From Nageia nagi (Eukaryota; Pinophyta), in NCBI GenBank assembly GCA_050084985.1, contig JBITNC010000002.1, positions 39,556,001 through 39,620,000 of the forward strand: a stretch of 64,000 bases of DNA, in the 5' to 3' direction. The notes beneath the pieces are model-generated. The model searched no databases and was not told where the DNA came from. It was given only the letters and a program-made list of their open reading frames with translations. The translations under genes and the position numbers were made by a program. Below are positions 35,209 through 47,099 of the stretch, piece after piece. Within the stretch, counting starts at the first letter, position 1, and every line of letters begins with the position of its first letter.

Positions 35209-37665
35209 ATGGCTGACAATGCACAGAAATGGATTAATCTCATAGAACTTGTAATAGTATTATTATTGTGTACGTGTTTGATAGGAAGGGTGTCCTGCAG
35301 AGCTCAATCTCCTCCTTTTCTGGGTCAACTCCATGGGGGAAATAGTTATGGTGGCAGAATGAGACAGAATTCTTATGATTCAGTGAAAACTGTTTTGAAA
35401 GAAAGGCATGCTTTGCTTCAATACGAGAAACGCTATTTTCCCCAGATTTTAGATCACTTCACGTACAGACCCCAAGGTTATAAGGTTTTTCAGCAGAAGT
35501 ATCTCATCAATGACAAGCACTGGGGCGGGGCCAAGAACAGGGCTCCCATCTTTGTTTATGCGGGCAACGAGGGCAAAATCGAATGGTTTGCAGATAACAC
35601 AGGATTCATGTTCGAGATCGCACCCAAGTTTCAAGCTCTTCTAGTGTTCATCGAGGTGAGAAACTTCAGGAAAAAAAAATTGATGTTATAATTTTTCACA
35701 ATTTTTGTGTCATATCTTGAAAATTCAATGTTTTTAAGATAAGTGGTTATGTTTCTTATGTAGCATCGGTTCTATGGAAGCTCGATGCCCTTTGGAGACA
35801 AGAATAGCTCCTACAGGAGTGCTGAAACATTGGGATACCTCAACTCTCAACAGGCCTTAGCTGATTACGCAACTTTCATAATAGACTTGAAGAAAAATCT
35901 GTCCTCCCCGGCCTCGCCTGTTATAGTATTTGGTGGCTCCTATGGCGGAAGTGAGTATCTTGTGTTCGTCTAGTTTTGAAGTTTTGAGGATTAAATGACA
36001 TGGTATTGATTTTGCTTTGCAATTTAATGGTTGTTGCAGTGTTAGCTGCCTGGTTCCGATTGAAATACCCCCATGTAGCCATTGGGGCCGTGGCATCTTC
36101 TGCTCCCATCTTGCATTTTGACACTATCGTACCGAAAAACATCTTCTTTGACATTGTTTCAAAGGACTTCAAGGTTAGATACAAGTTTACTATTATAGAT
36201 TTTGATATATATATATATATTTGATGGGTAATAACAATGAACATCATGAATTGTGTGACTGCAGCAAACAAGCCTGAGTTGCTTCAATGTTATCAAAGAA
36301 TCATGGGATGATCTCCAAGCTCAGTCCACCAAAGAAGGAGGGCTTCAGAAGATCAGCAAAACTTTTAGAACTTGCAAGTAATGATTTCCTTATAAAACAA
36401 ATAATTCCCTTTATCGTTGGCCTTAACATACTAAAAATATATATATGCTAAAGGTTGTATGTTGCAGGGATCTCAAGAGTGTAGACCCAGTAAGGAACTG
36501 GCTAGATGAGGCATTCATTTACACTGCAATGACCAACTACCCAACAGCCACCAACTTCTTGATGCCTCTTCCTGCTTACCCTGTAACAGCGGTATGAAGT
36601 TTTGCACAAGCATTGTATGCCTTTCTTCAACATCTTGATTTGTGTACTTCAGGAATCATCTTCATCTCTAATTCATGTATGTTTATGCGTCCAGATGTGT
36701 GAAGTCATTGACAGTTTTCCCCAAGGCACAGATACACTATCTAGAGTATCTGCTGCTGCAAGCATATATTACAATTATTCCAACACCGAGAGATGCTTTG
36801 AAATGGAGCATGGAAGTGATCCTCATGGTATGGATGGATGGGGATGGCAGGTGAAGCACCAATCAAACCAAAATTCGAATGTTTTTTTCCAGACCATATT
36901 TCAAAATTTGGGTACCCATAATAACTGACAATTTTCATTAATCACAGGCCTGCACAGAAATGGTGATGCTCATGAACAGGTCAGCCAATGGGATGTTCCC
37001 ACCTTCCAGCGATGATTATCCTTCCTATGAACAAGATTGTCTAAGGCAGTACGGGGTGAAGCCAAGGCCACACTGGATAACCACAGAGTTTGGTGGACAT
37101 GTAAGCCTATACGGACACTAATTTAAAATAAATCACAATCCAACAGTAGAAGTCAAAATCTGATACATCTACAATGCAGGATATCAGCACTGTGCTCAAA
37201 CACTTTGGAAGCAACATAATCTTTTCAAATGGATTGGTCGATCCATGGAGTGGGGCAGGGTAAGCTTAGATAATATCTTCTTTTTAACCAATCTTTTTTA
37301 TTGGGACCCAGTAGTTCAACTGCCATTATTTACCATCAACAGAGTTAATCTCTCTGACTTGAGTTATACAATCAATATTCGGAAATGCAGAGTCCTGAAG
37401 AATATATCCAAAAGCCTGGTAGCATTGGTCACCGAAAAAGGTACATGGGGGTTAATGATCTGCAAGTCTTAGAATATAATATTAATTTCCATGTGATGTG
37501 CTTGAATTAGAGCTGTATTCTAATTCTGCATTATTGACAGGTGCCCACCATGTTGATTTTCGGTTTTCAACAAGTGAGGACCCAGACTGGTTGGTTCAAC
37601 AGAGAACAAAAGAAGTCCAACTGATCAATGAATGGTTGGGGGAATACTATAACGAGTTATCATGA
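35209..37665 (+). CDS. Secreted serine carboxypeptidase, peptidase family S28 (lysosomal Pro-X carboxypeptidase-like)
   Basis: Joining ten exons gives 1,569 nt (522 aa): 35209-35655, 35764-35950, 36040-36173, 36265-36377, 36468-36591, 36695-36850, 36948-37100, 37180-37259, 37391-37440, 37541-37665. All nine introns are GT-AG and 79-131 bp long. The ATG at 35,209 is chosen because a hydrophobic signal peptide follows (residues 10-25, [16 protein letters not shown]); an in-frame ATG at 35,122 would add 29 residues before it. Family marks are [28 protein letters not shown] (nucleophile Ser208), GLVDPW (Asp459) and GAHHVDFR (His484/485). Possible N-glycosylation sites are at Asn163, 194, 362, 397 and 469. 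S28 enzymes release C-terminal residues after proline, or dipeptides, in the secretory pathway, vacuole or wall; the exact substrate cannot be told. Length is normal for plant members and no break is seen. Confidence 0.93.
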
Positions 37666-38404
37666 TAATGACCCGCCACAAGGTATGGAGTATGGATTAT
37701 AGTGTAAGGGTTCAGAAGTGGACATAGATTTAATTATGTGCTATCACATGGTGTCTGTCCTGGTATTGTCTTTTAACGATAAATTCAGAAATACCATCAA
37801 GGTGGGAATCAGCCACTGCCATGAAATGAAACTATGCTATCTCCTTGTATTGTATTTTAGGAATGATTTCATGCAATCAATTTGTAAACAAACCTTGAAA
37901 AAGGCTTTTTGCACCAAATTTTGTACTCGAGTTCTCTAAAAGTCATCTCATGTCAACAGGCCAACCAGCATGTTATGATTTGCTCCTCAAGTATAGGATT
38001 TTGCTTTGGTACCATACTTCCTAAAAAGTTTTAAATTGAATATTTAAGATTTATTGTTTGAATTCAACCTCTTTAAGAATTTTTTTTGGCATACACATGA
38101 GAAGTATATAAATCGCCAAACTTGAACTAAGAACCTCCCAATTCAATGGAAATTGGCTGCTACACTCAGTAAAAATATTATACTGGAATAGAACTCTCTT
38201 CCGTGCCACTTTCAGACATGTCAAATCCTGGTGAACATACATATTTTGTCATGATTCTCTACTTCTACTTCTCCTTTTGGTACAGCAGAGCAGAGGTTAT
38301 TGTTTGACTGATATCCAACAGATCAAAATAGTTTTTCCGTGATACCAATCCAGAATTTAGTTCAGATGCATGACATGAATCTTCAAGCAAGCAACTCAAT
38401 TTCT

Positions 38405-38660
38405 TTCTAAATGCGATAAGTAATATAATATTTGAGGTTTCTTGTGGAAGTAAAGTTAGATGGAAGTTGGATCTATCAATATTTATTTATTGTGGTTTAT
38501 TTGAGTAGTTTTAAAAAATTTAAATTATAGTTTATTCTAAATGTGATAAGTAATATAATATTTGAGGTTTCTTGAGTCATGGAAGTTGGATCTATTAATA
38601 TTTATTTATTGTGGTTTATTTGAGTAGTTTTAAAAAATTTATATTATAGTTTAAAGTTAA
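38405..38660. repeat. 130-bp tandem duplication
   Basis: Units start at 38,405 and 38,535 with TTCTAAATGYGATAAGTAAT. They share GAGGTTTCTTG and TTTATTGTGGTTTATTTGAG, with a small indel in between. Confidence 0.85.
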
Positions 38661-38689
38661 ATTTAAATAATTATATGAATTGATAGATA

Positions 38690-38860
38690 GGGAAGTTGGA
38701 GAGGTGGGTAGTTTAAAGCTTTCATGAGGAAGATTCAGGTTTAAAACCTCTTTATCCTTAAAAGTTGAAATATACCTAAAATCTTATCCAATTGATTGTA
38801 GATGCTCATGAGGTGGAAATGGGAGTATCCCAGATTCTTGGCTCTAATTTTTGAAGAGTA
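38690..38860 (+). mobile_element. Possible SINE fragment
   Basis: GGTAGTTTAAAGCTTTC (A-box-like) is followed about 20 bp later by CAGGTTTAAAACCTC (B-box-like). Spacing and order resemble a tRNA-derived SINE head. No target duplication found. Confidence 0.35.
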
Positions 38861-39099
38861 TAATTTAATATTTATTTAAAATATTATTTTTTTGAAAGTA
38901 TTTTTTATTAGAGTTGTAAATATTATATAGTTTATAAAAATTAAATTAGAAGAATTTTTTAAAGTAAAATTGAAATTTAAAAAAAAATCTATTCTATTAA
39001 AATTAATTTGATATAGTTGGAAAAAAGGTATCTCAACTCCAAAATTTAAAAGAAAAAAAAATATTGAAATTTTTATTTTAATCTTCATAATGAAAATTA

Positions 39100-39245
39100 C
39101 TCAATTTAAATATCTTACATGTATGATAAAGAGAAAAATATTAATCAAGAAGAACCTTAAGTTCAAATCCTTATATGCTACTCAACCTTCAACCTTCAAT
39201 TGACATTTGCCCTTGCCATTCAATAAGTTTTTTATGAATACTTAT
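39100..39245 (+). mobile_element. Possible SINE fragment
   Basis: AAGTTCAAATCCTTAT near 39,157 matches a pol III B box. The upstream A box is weak. Confidence 0.25.
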
Positions 39246-39739
39246 CCAAAAAATTTATATCCTTCGAAATACATTAATAATATAATAAAATTATGTTGTA
39301 TTTATAATATTATAGATGAATATTTTAAAAAATCAATGAATTTATAATTTTTTTATTTTACTGTAGCATAGGACAGTGGAGAATTAAATGTTGCATGTGT
39401 GTCAGTCAACATGTAAACAATATTAAAAAAAAAAAAAAGAATTTAAGAAAAATATAGTTGGCTAAGAAAAAATATATCTACATAACTATATAAATAAATA
39501 AATAAAAACCATTCTCCCATAAAATAAAAATAATTCACATAAAAATAATTTTCATATTAGATAATTAGAATAGGAAATTACAAATAATTAAAATAAAAGA
39601 TAAATTTGAAAATGATATTTCTTGATGTTTTTTCATATATAAAAGATTATATCAAAACTAGTTATTATATCTTGGAGAGATGAATTATTTTTCTAACCTA
39701 CAAGTCAAGCAATTCTCCAATGGAATTTTAATCACTTAG

Positions 39740-40520
39740 TCCAAATGTGTGGAAGATCTGCTAGCCTACTTCAAGATGCAAAGATGCATACCCGTTAATA
39801 CACTAGTTGTTATCGAAGCTAAGCTGTTTAAGGAAGACTCCTCTCCACATGTTGATGCCACTATGTACTAGTCCTTAATATGTAATATTATGTATCTCAT
39901 TACTACCAGAATAGACATCATGTTTGTTGTAAGCAAAGTAGCTTGATTCATGCACTCACCACATCAAACACATTAGATTGCAGCCAAGCAGGTCCTATGT
40001 TATGTGAGTGGCAAATGTCAATATTGGCTATGGTATAAATCCTCAAACCAAGCAATGTTATAGGCCTAAACAAATGTTGATTGGGTTGGATGTCTTGATG
40101 ATTGAAAGAGCACATCAGATTACAAATTCTTCTTTGAAGAATCTTTGGTCTCATGGAGCAGCAAGAAGCAACCCACTATTGCATTTTCATCAGCAGAAGA
40201 TGAGTAAATTGCTATCTCTGCCACTTGCACATAATCCATTTGGCTTGCCCATTTGTTTGAAGATTTGGGTATGGATATTGAGCTCCTCATTTTAGTACAT
40301 TGTGACAATCTCAAAATGATTACCATGACCAAGAACCCTGTATTTCACAGTAGGAAAAGGTGCATTGATATATGCCATCACTTTATGAGAGATTTGGTTG
40401 AAGATGCTTTTATCCAATTTACTGGTTCTCAAATTGTAGACATATTTACAAAACCATTACCCAAGGATCATTTCTTCTACCTTTAGATCCAACTTAGAGT
40501 CCAAACCTTAGACATTTAGG
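39740..40520 (+). pseudogene. copia RNase H / end of pol, remnant
   Basis: Shifting frames give MYLITTRIDIMFVV, FMHSPHQTH, AKQVLCYVSG, VSWSSKKQPTIAFSSAEDE, HCDNLKM and VDIFTKPLPKDHF, then RVQTLD. These are the C-terminal blocks of copia RT and RNase H from a different lineage than the 20-30 kb element. It is truncated at the 5' side with multiple stops. Confidence 0.85.
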
Positions 40521-40523
40521 GGG

Positions 40524-41700
40524 TGAACATTGGCAAATCTTGACAAGCTCAGGATATTGGTTAGACTCTATATATATTGCATGTCTTTAACTTTGTTTTT
40601 CTTTGTATTTTTTTTTTTGGCAAACAGATAAAGTGTTCTCATTTTTTCATAGAAATTAAAGAGGTGATTGAAAATTTTTAATCTCCATTCTAGGATCTAC
40701 TTTAGTCTTTGGGCTCTCTTCCTCCATTCTGGGCTCTATCTCCATACCCTAGAGTACATCCTCTTCAACCTCTATTGACCCCATGCTTTGGGACTTTTTG
40801 ACTAGAATTTTTATCTCTCAAAATTCAAGCACTACCTCAATATATTTGAACATTGTTGTATATGTAGGTCTTCTGAGTCCCGAGCATTATTGGCCTCTCG
40901 CACTTTGGGCACTACCTCAATATCTTCGAGCATCGTTGTATCTACGTGTCTTTCGGGTCTTGAGCACTATTGGCCTCTCACGCTTCAGGCACTACTACTT
41001 GCACTTTCAGGATTTGTTTTTCGAGCATTGTTATTACTTCTTGAACTTTGGGATTTAACTACATCTTCTTTGGGTGTTAATTCTTTAGGAATTCTTTGGT
41101 GACTCCGAGCTTTACCATACCCCATGCTTTGGGACATTCTTTTCGGGCTCTATCTCTTTTGGGTAGTAACAAACCTCGGGAACTATTTTTTACCTTTTGA
41201 GTTGCAAGTATTGATAACATTCATCATTTTTGGTGAGTGACATCACCATTTTATAGCTCAAATCTTGGGATTTATTACCCTATCACATCCCTCTTACATC
41301 AAAACCCAGATTTACACTGCAAAAATGTTCATATAAGGGATTTCTACCTTGAAATTAAATGTTCAACTATCGACACTAGTTTTTGAACATCAGCATTAAT
41401 ATTTTTATGTTTTAGACGTCATGCATACAAGGGTATGGGATTCCTTTACTCTCTGCAGAAAGGATGATAGAATGCATGCATGGACCCATGCTATATTTAA
41501 TTATATTTTGACCAAGTAGCACGTATGTAATATTTTATTTTAGTATAAGTCTAGATATCCTATCTGTAAGCTAAGGATGGAGGAGCAAATTAAAGATCTA
41601 TGTATGTTTTCCTGTTAGCTCTAAGAGAGCATTGTAAAAATTTTACTTCTCTGCAATACAAATAATATTTTGGTCTCCCATTTATCTTATTGTTTATTCT
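40524..41700 (+). repeat. Putative 3' LTR of the copia remnant
   Basis: A polypurine tract (TTTAGGGGG) precedes TGAACATTGGC at 40,524, the normal place for an LTR start. The region near 41,560-41,690 (CATTGTAAAA, CTCTGCAATACAAATAAT) resembles the R/U5 part of plant LTRs. No second LTR is in the window, so the right end is approximate. Confidence 0.45.
40829..41000 (+). repeat. 80-bp tandem repeat inside the putative LTR
   Basis: GCACTACCTCAATAT recurs at 40,829 and 40,909, with a partial third copy (GGCACTACTACTT) near 40,988. CGAGCAT and TGGCCTCTC recur in step. Confidence 0.7.
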
Positions 41701-42600
41701 ACCTATGGTTATCCTCATTGTGCTTTGGCTATACACATTATTTGTTCTCTTCTTTTCAAAATTTTCATATTCTAGTATAATTAAGTAGAATACATTATGA
41801 ACAAAATCATATATTATTTGTATCTTGGGATTTAGAGAGATTGATATTTGATAAAATCAAAATGTTGTATTTCAATATTATTGGATAAAGTAAGTTATTA
41901 ATAGTTTTTATAGAATTGGATAGGAGTTTAGAATATTGTATGATGGAATTTGAAGATAGAATTACACTAAAATTTTATGTGATCTACATGCAAGAGAATA
42001 AATAGATTATGATTTGGATTTTATTTGAGGACCTCTTAGGTTTAGAATCGAATATGAGGTGATGATATTCAAAAGATCTAGATATGGGGAATTGGGATTT
42101 GTCTATTTTATTTTAAATAAAATAATATGATACTAAGTGATGGTTTCAAGAGATCTAGTTCTTAGGAGGAAATTAAATTAATTAATATTAACGCATTTGA
42201 TATGAATAAAATGATGTTATCTTGAAATGAAGATAATATCTTAATTAAGATAAGAATATCTAGGTATAAGATATTCTTAAGACTTGGCAAAAAAGTTTTG
42301 TAAGGTTACTCCAAATGGAATATTATTATTGAGTATTCTTTTTAAGAATGACATAAAGCCTTAGGTCAATGGAGGGATATCTTAGTGAATAATATTCAAG
42401 TGAACTTTATAGAAAATGTTTATGTGTAACGAAATGAAACTTATAGAAAATGTTTATGTGTAATGAAATGAAACTTATAGTGTGTTATAACAAGGAGCAT
42501 TCATGCTACGTAGAGCATAGATGTTGCTTTGTATACAAAATGTAATGAAAAAGAAACCTTGTACAACATAGATAATTCATCAAGTGTAGATGAGATATCT
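41701..42600. other. AT-rich interval, no gene seen
   Basis: A 34-bp tandem duplication (ACTTATAGAAAATGTTTATG, 42,411-42,480) is the only structure noted. Confidence 0.4.
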
Positions 42601-43499
42601 AAGAGGAATCCAATGATTAAGAATCACAATAGGAAGTATATGATAAGGTAAACAAGAAACTAAAATACATTCACATTAATAGTGCTTGTATTTAGGGTAC
42701 ATTATTAAATATTGCAAGTACAAAGGAAAAGGATTAGGTAAGAATAAGAAACATATGGTTTAACTTCCTTTAGACTTGAGAATAACTTCTAAGATGAATA
42801 AGAAGAAATCAAGAATGAATAGCTCCTCCATATCAAAATCTGATTTAAAATATAGATCAAAAATATATTCGAAATCAGGATTAGAAGATAGTGATTTAAA
42901 CTCAAGTGAGGCATCAATAAACATGGTGGAAATTATGCAATTATCAAAATATCTTAGAAGAAACTCCATGCAAAGGAATAAGAGCATTCATGGTAAGGGT
43001 AGTGCTAGCACTAGTGGTAGCAATTGTGCTCATATAATAGATCAACCATCTCCATTTTTTATTCTTTCCTCATTAGATCTTGTCCATGTAGATGTGTTTT
43101 AGATAAAAGTTATAATTTTGGATATATTACGGTAAGGACTAAGTTTTCAAAAAGATATCCCAAGAGAAGGAGTACCAAATTCTTTCAACCTCATGCATAC
43201 TTTGGATCAAAGGTATAAGATATATTAGGTTCTTCCCTCCTATATTAGTTTACCTTATCATTTTTGCACTAGAAGTAGGAGGAGTAGGCATATGTAGTTA
43301 TAAAGGGGATGGTGTTCATAAGAAGAATGACATGGTTGATCTAATTTTATGACAGGTTTTGGGGGTATTATCAATTCCTCCTCAATTAAGAAATGAAGTA
43401 ACTTAGTTGAATGAAGATATAATAGACATTAACTTGGGGACCAAAAAGATCCCAAGGTTATCAAGATTGGGGCATGGTTCAATGACCCAAAAAGAAAAG

Positions 43500-45264
43500 A
43501 CTATCATAAGTTTATGCTTATATTTGGGGAATGTTTTACATGGATTTATGATGATATGTTTGAGCTTGACCTTGAGTTTGTAATGCATAGTATGATAGTT
43601 TGTGAAGATGCAAAATTGATTCAAAAGAAAACAAGGCCTACGTATCCCAATATGGCTATTTTGGTTGAGAAGAAGATATATAAATATATCAAATTTGGAT
43701 TCATTGAGCTCATTGATTATTCACTTTGGCTATCCAATATAGTCTCAATCATGAATCCAAGTGGAGAGGTAAGATGTTGCAAATATTTTAGGGACATCAA
43801 CAAAGTATGCCCCAAGGATAATTTCCATCTTTCTCACATTGACATGATTATAGATTCAATAGCTAGGTATGAATGTATCTTGTTTATTTATGGCTTTTCA
43901 AGATACACTCAGATAAGAATTAATCTGGATGACATGTGTAAGATAATGTTTTACACTTATAGGGTAAAATTTATTATAAATTCATACCCTTTGGTATCAA
44001 AAATGTAAGAGTAATATATCAAAGATGCATGATACCCATGCTTCATAATTTGATCCATAAAATAGTTGAAGTGTATGTGTATGACATATTAGTTAAATAT
44101 AATAGAAAGGAAGATCATATCAAAAGATTTAGAAGACATTTTTGAGAGATTAGGAAAGTATAAGCAATGATTTAAATCTCACAAATATGTTTCTGCAGTT
44201 TCAAGTGGAAATTCATTGGGCTCCATTATCTCCAAAAGTGAGATAGAAGTAGACCCTAAGGAGGTAAAATCCATAAATGAAATACCTTATCCAAATACTC
44301 TCAAGATACTAAGAAGTTTCTGAGGCAAGATGACTTCTATAAGAAGATTCATATCTCAGTTGGCAAATAAGATTGCTCCATATAGCCACTTGCTCGAGAA
44401 GAATGTCAATATTGTTTGGGACAAGAAATACCAAGAAGCCTTTGATGTTAGAAAAATACATTTACTTAATCCTCTAAGTTTAGCTCCTATTGATCATTCC
44501 AAAACTTTGTTATTATATATCTTAGGTATAGATCAAGCCTTGGGGCTAATGTTAGCTCAAAAAGGAGATGATTATAAACAAAGGGTAGTTTACTATGTTT
44601 CTAAAATATTTCTTAAGCATGAGAAGAGATATACTTAAATTGAGGAACTATGTTATGCTATTGTATATGCTAGTGAAAAATTAATGCATTAAATGATAGC
44701 ACAATATTTGTGGTAGCTCAAATTGATCACCTCAAATTTATATTATCATATCTTCAAGGAAATCCAACAAAATGAGTGATATTATTGCAAGAGTTTGATC
44801 TCTTTTATGTGCATCAAAAATCCATAAAAGGACATGTCATAGTTGATTTCTTAGCCAATTCTCTATGTAAATATTTCATTCCTTGCCAAGAAGAATTCAA
44901 AGATGAAGTTGTAGCCTTTGTAAAAGAATATGAAGAGGTATAGACTTTTCCTTTGATGGTACAAAGTACCATAAAGGGGTTATTGCAATAATAGTGCTTA
45001 TTAATCCTCAACGAGGGATTATTCCCATGGCATATCAACTCAATTTTGAATGTACGAATAATGTGGCTAAGTATGAGAATTTGATCTTAGATATGAAGGT
45101 AATAGTCATACTAAACACTCAAAACTTGATCATATACGAAAATTCTCAATTAGTAATCAATCAAATCAATGGATTTCACAACACCAAATATGAGAAGTTA
45201 ATCTCATACAAAGAGTTGGTTGAGGAATTGACACAAGTATTTTTAGCCACAAATTTTCACTTAT
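43500..45264 (+). pseudogene. gypsy pol part 1: RT, RNase H and second RNase H
   Basis: A 164-codon stretch (43,514-44,008) has the RT N-terminus: GFIELIDYSLWLSNIV, PSGEVRCCKYFRDINK, CPKDNFHLSHIDMIID and RINLDD. The YVDD box reads VYVYDILVK near 44,075, so the first catalytic Asp is Tyr. The connection and RNase H follow (FISQLANKIAPYSHLLEK, LLLYILGIDQALG, VVYYVSKIF, EKRYT; 44,340-44,690). A second RNase H follows (MAYQLNFECTNNVAKYENLI and YENSQLVINQING, to 45,264), where the usual GDSQLV has Glu-Asn in place of Gly-Asp. Such elements reverse-transcribe RNA in cytoplasmic particles; this copy cannot. Confidence 0.85.
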
Positions 45265-45866
45265 AAGCAAATATTAGAATTTATAAACTTTAAATTTGGC
45301 TAATTTTGAAGGTCAAAATTAGTTCCAAATCACCAAAATTTGGTTAAAAAAATCATTTTTAAAGCTCAATTCATCAAAAATTTAATATTATTTAAAATTT
45401 TAAAATTTAATTCACCTTTTATTAAACAAAAAATGATCAGATTCACTATAATTTTATAATCAAATTTTTAAAATTGAAAAAATTGCCAAAATATCATAAA
45501 CCTTAAAAGCTAAAAGGAAGATATGAAAATTCAAATCCCTTGATTAACTGTGGAAACCTTAAATCTTAAAAGAATCTCTAAAAATATGAATCCCTAAACT
45601 AAATATAGAAATCCTAAAAGATAAAATGAATCCATAAAATCATAAACCATATATATATGAATAACCTTCAAAACCGTAATTGGTATAGCATTCCCATATG
45701 AAAATTCCCTTAGAGCTTGTTGTAATACTAATGGACACTAAATCTTGATCCAAACCTAGCCTTTCTACAATCATTGCGACCATTTATAAAGAATATATAG
45801 CAAAAAATGAGAATTTAACTTAATTTTAAATGCTTTGTTTTATTTTATTTTTTTAGAATAGATTAT

Positions 45867-45927
45867 ATCTACAACCATCCGGGTGCACCTTCAACCAATT
45901 TTTCAGGCTTGAAGAATGGTTGTAGAT
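45867..45927. repeat. Perfect 12-bp inverted repeat
   Basis: ATCTACAACCAT (45,867-45,878) and ATGGTTGTAGAT (45,916-45,927) with a 37-nt loop. ATCTACAACC occurs again near 45,992. Confidence 0.85.
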
Positions 45928-46019
45928 GTAACTTATTAGCCTTGGTTGCATATGCAATTGATGGGTTACATATGTATGTTGATAGCTTACATCTACAACC
46001 TACAAATTGATATAATAGG

Positions 46020-46740
46020 GTACCATAGTATGGTGGAACCACATTGCCAAACCAAACAGTAGCACCACATTGTCATTCGGTAGCAAGGTGCCATTGAAAG
46101 GTAGCATCATGTTGTCATTCGATAACAAGGTACCACCAGATGATAGCACCATGCTTTTCACTACTACATTTTGGACATTTTGTCAATCCATGCATCATAA
46201 AAAAAAAACATTTTGATATCATGATGCAACATATGTCACTGTATAGAATGCCTACATCAAAGGATATCAAACAAATATGTTGATGCTTATTTTGACATTT
46301 CAGATGATGTTATGAGTGATGCTTTCTTTTTAGAAAAATGATGTTAAATTTGGTGTGTCTTTTAACATAGATTTTTTACATTTTGATGATGCTTTATTTG
46401 ATGCTAATGTTGATGTATTTTCCATAAAAAATGATACTTTATTTGATGTTTTAATTGATGCTTTATTAGTTTAAATTTTAATGTTTTATTTGATGTTTAA
46501 GTTGATGATCCATGTGAATTTTATTTTGATGTTACGTTCATGATTCGCATATATAGATTGCATGAATATTTATTGTAATCTATAGTTTATGTCTTGATAT
46601 GATGTTGGATTCTCTAGGAAGGGATGTCATTGTCCAACAACACTCCACTATCATTCGATAGTGGTGTGTCATTGGACGATAACCCCATATCATCGAATGG
46701 TAGTGGGGTGCCATCGGATGGTAGCATCCCCCTTGTAACA
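46020..46740. repeat. Two clusters of a CATTCGRTAG / GGTAGCA motif
   Basis: At 46,020-46,155 and 46,620-46,735, phrases such as CATTCGGTAGCAAGGTGCCAT and CATCGGATGGTAGCATC repeat imperfectly every 20-45 bp. One copy forms a perfect hairpin, CCACTATC-ATTC-GATAGTGG, at 46,645-46,664. Confidence 0.6.
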
Positions 46741-47099
46741 TTAAAAATAATATAATATAAGATAATAAAAATTAAATAAAATATTTAAATAGTTTAAAAA
46801 TTTAATAATTTAATTAAATAATTAGTTAAATAAATTTATTATTAATATTTTTTTAATGTTGCAATCGTATGGTTGCAACATGCAATTATCTGATTTTATC
46901 ATAGTCTAAATTGTCTTAAATGAATTCTAAAAAATTATGAAACTTTATATTCACCTCTTTTATCATTTATTTTTTAACTTCATTTTAATTTTCCATCATT
47001 GTGATATATTATTCCCTAAAATTCATCACTAACAATGTGAATCAAATTCACCTTAGTTTCTATTAAAAAAATTAGGTAGAGGGTGTTATAAAAACTATG

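Larger units (their letters stand above)
37666..39740. other. AT-rich interval downstream of the peptidase gene
   Basis: The first few hundred bases are the likely 3' untranslated region. Then follow a 130-bp tandem duplication (38,405-38,660) and SINE-like pieces. ORFs are short and show no motif. Confidence 0.5.

Noticed and set aside
38051-38242. Minus-strand SINE near AGTTCAAGTTTGG
   Set aside because: A B-box-like word is present but no A box at the right distance.
45841-45930. Precursor microRNA
   Set aside because: The 12-bp stem is too short and the loop too long for a plant precursor without further pairing.
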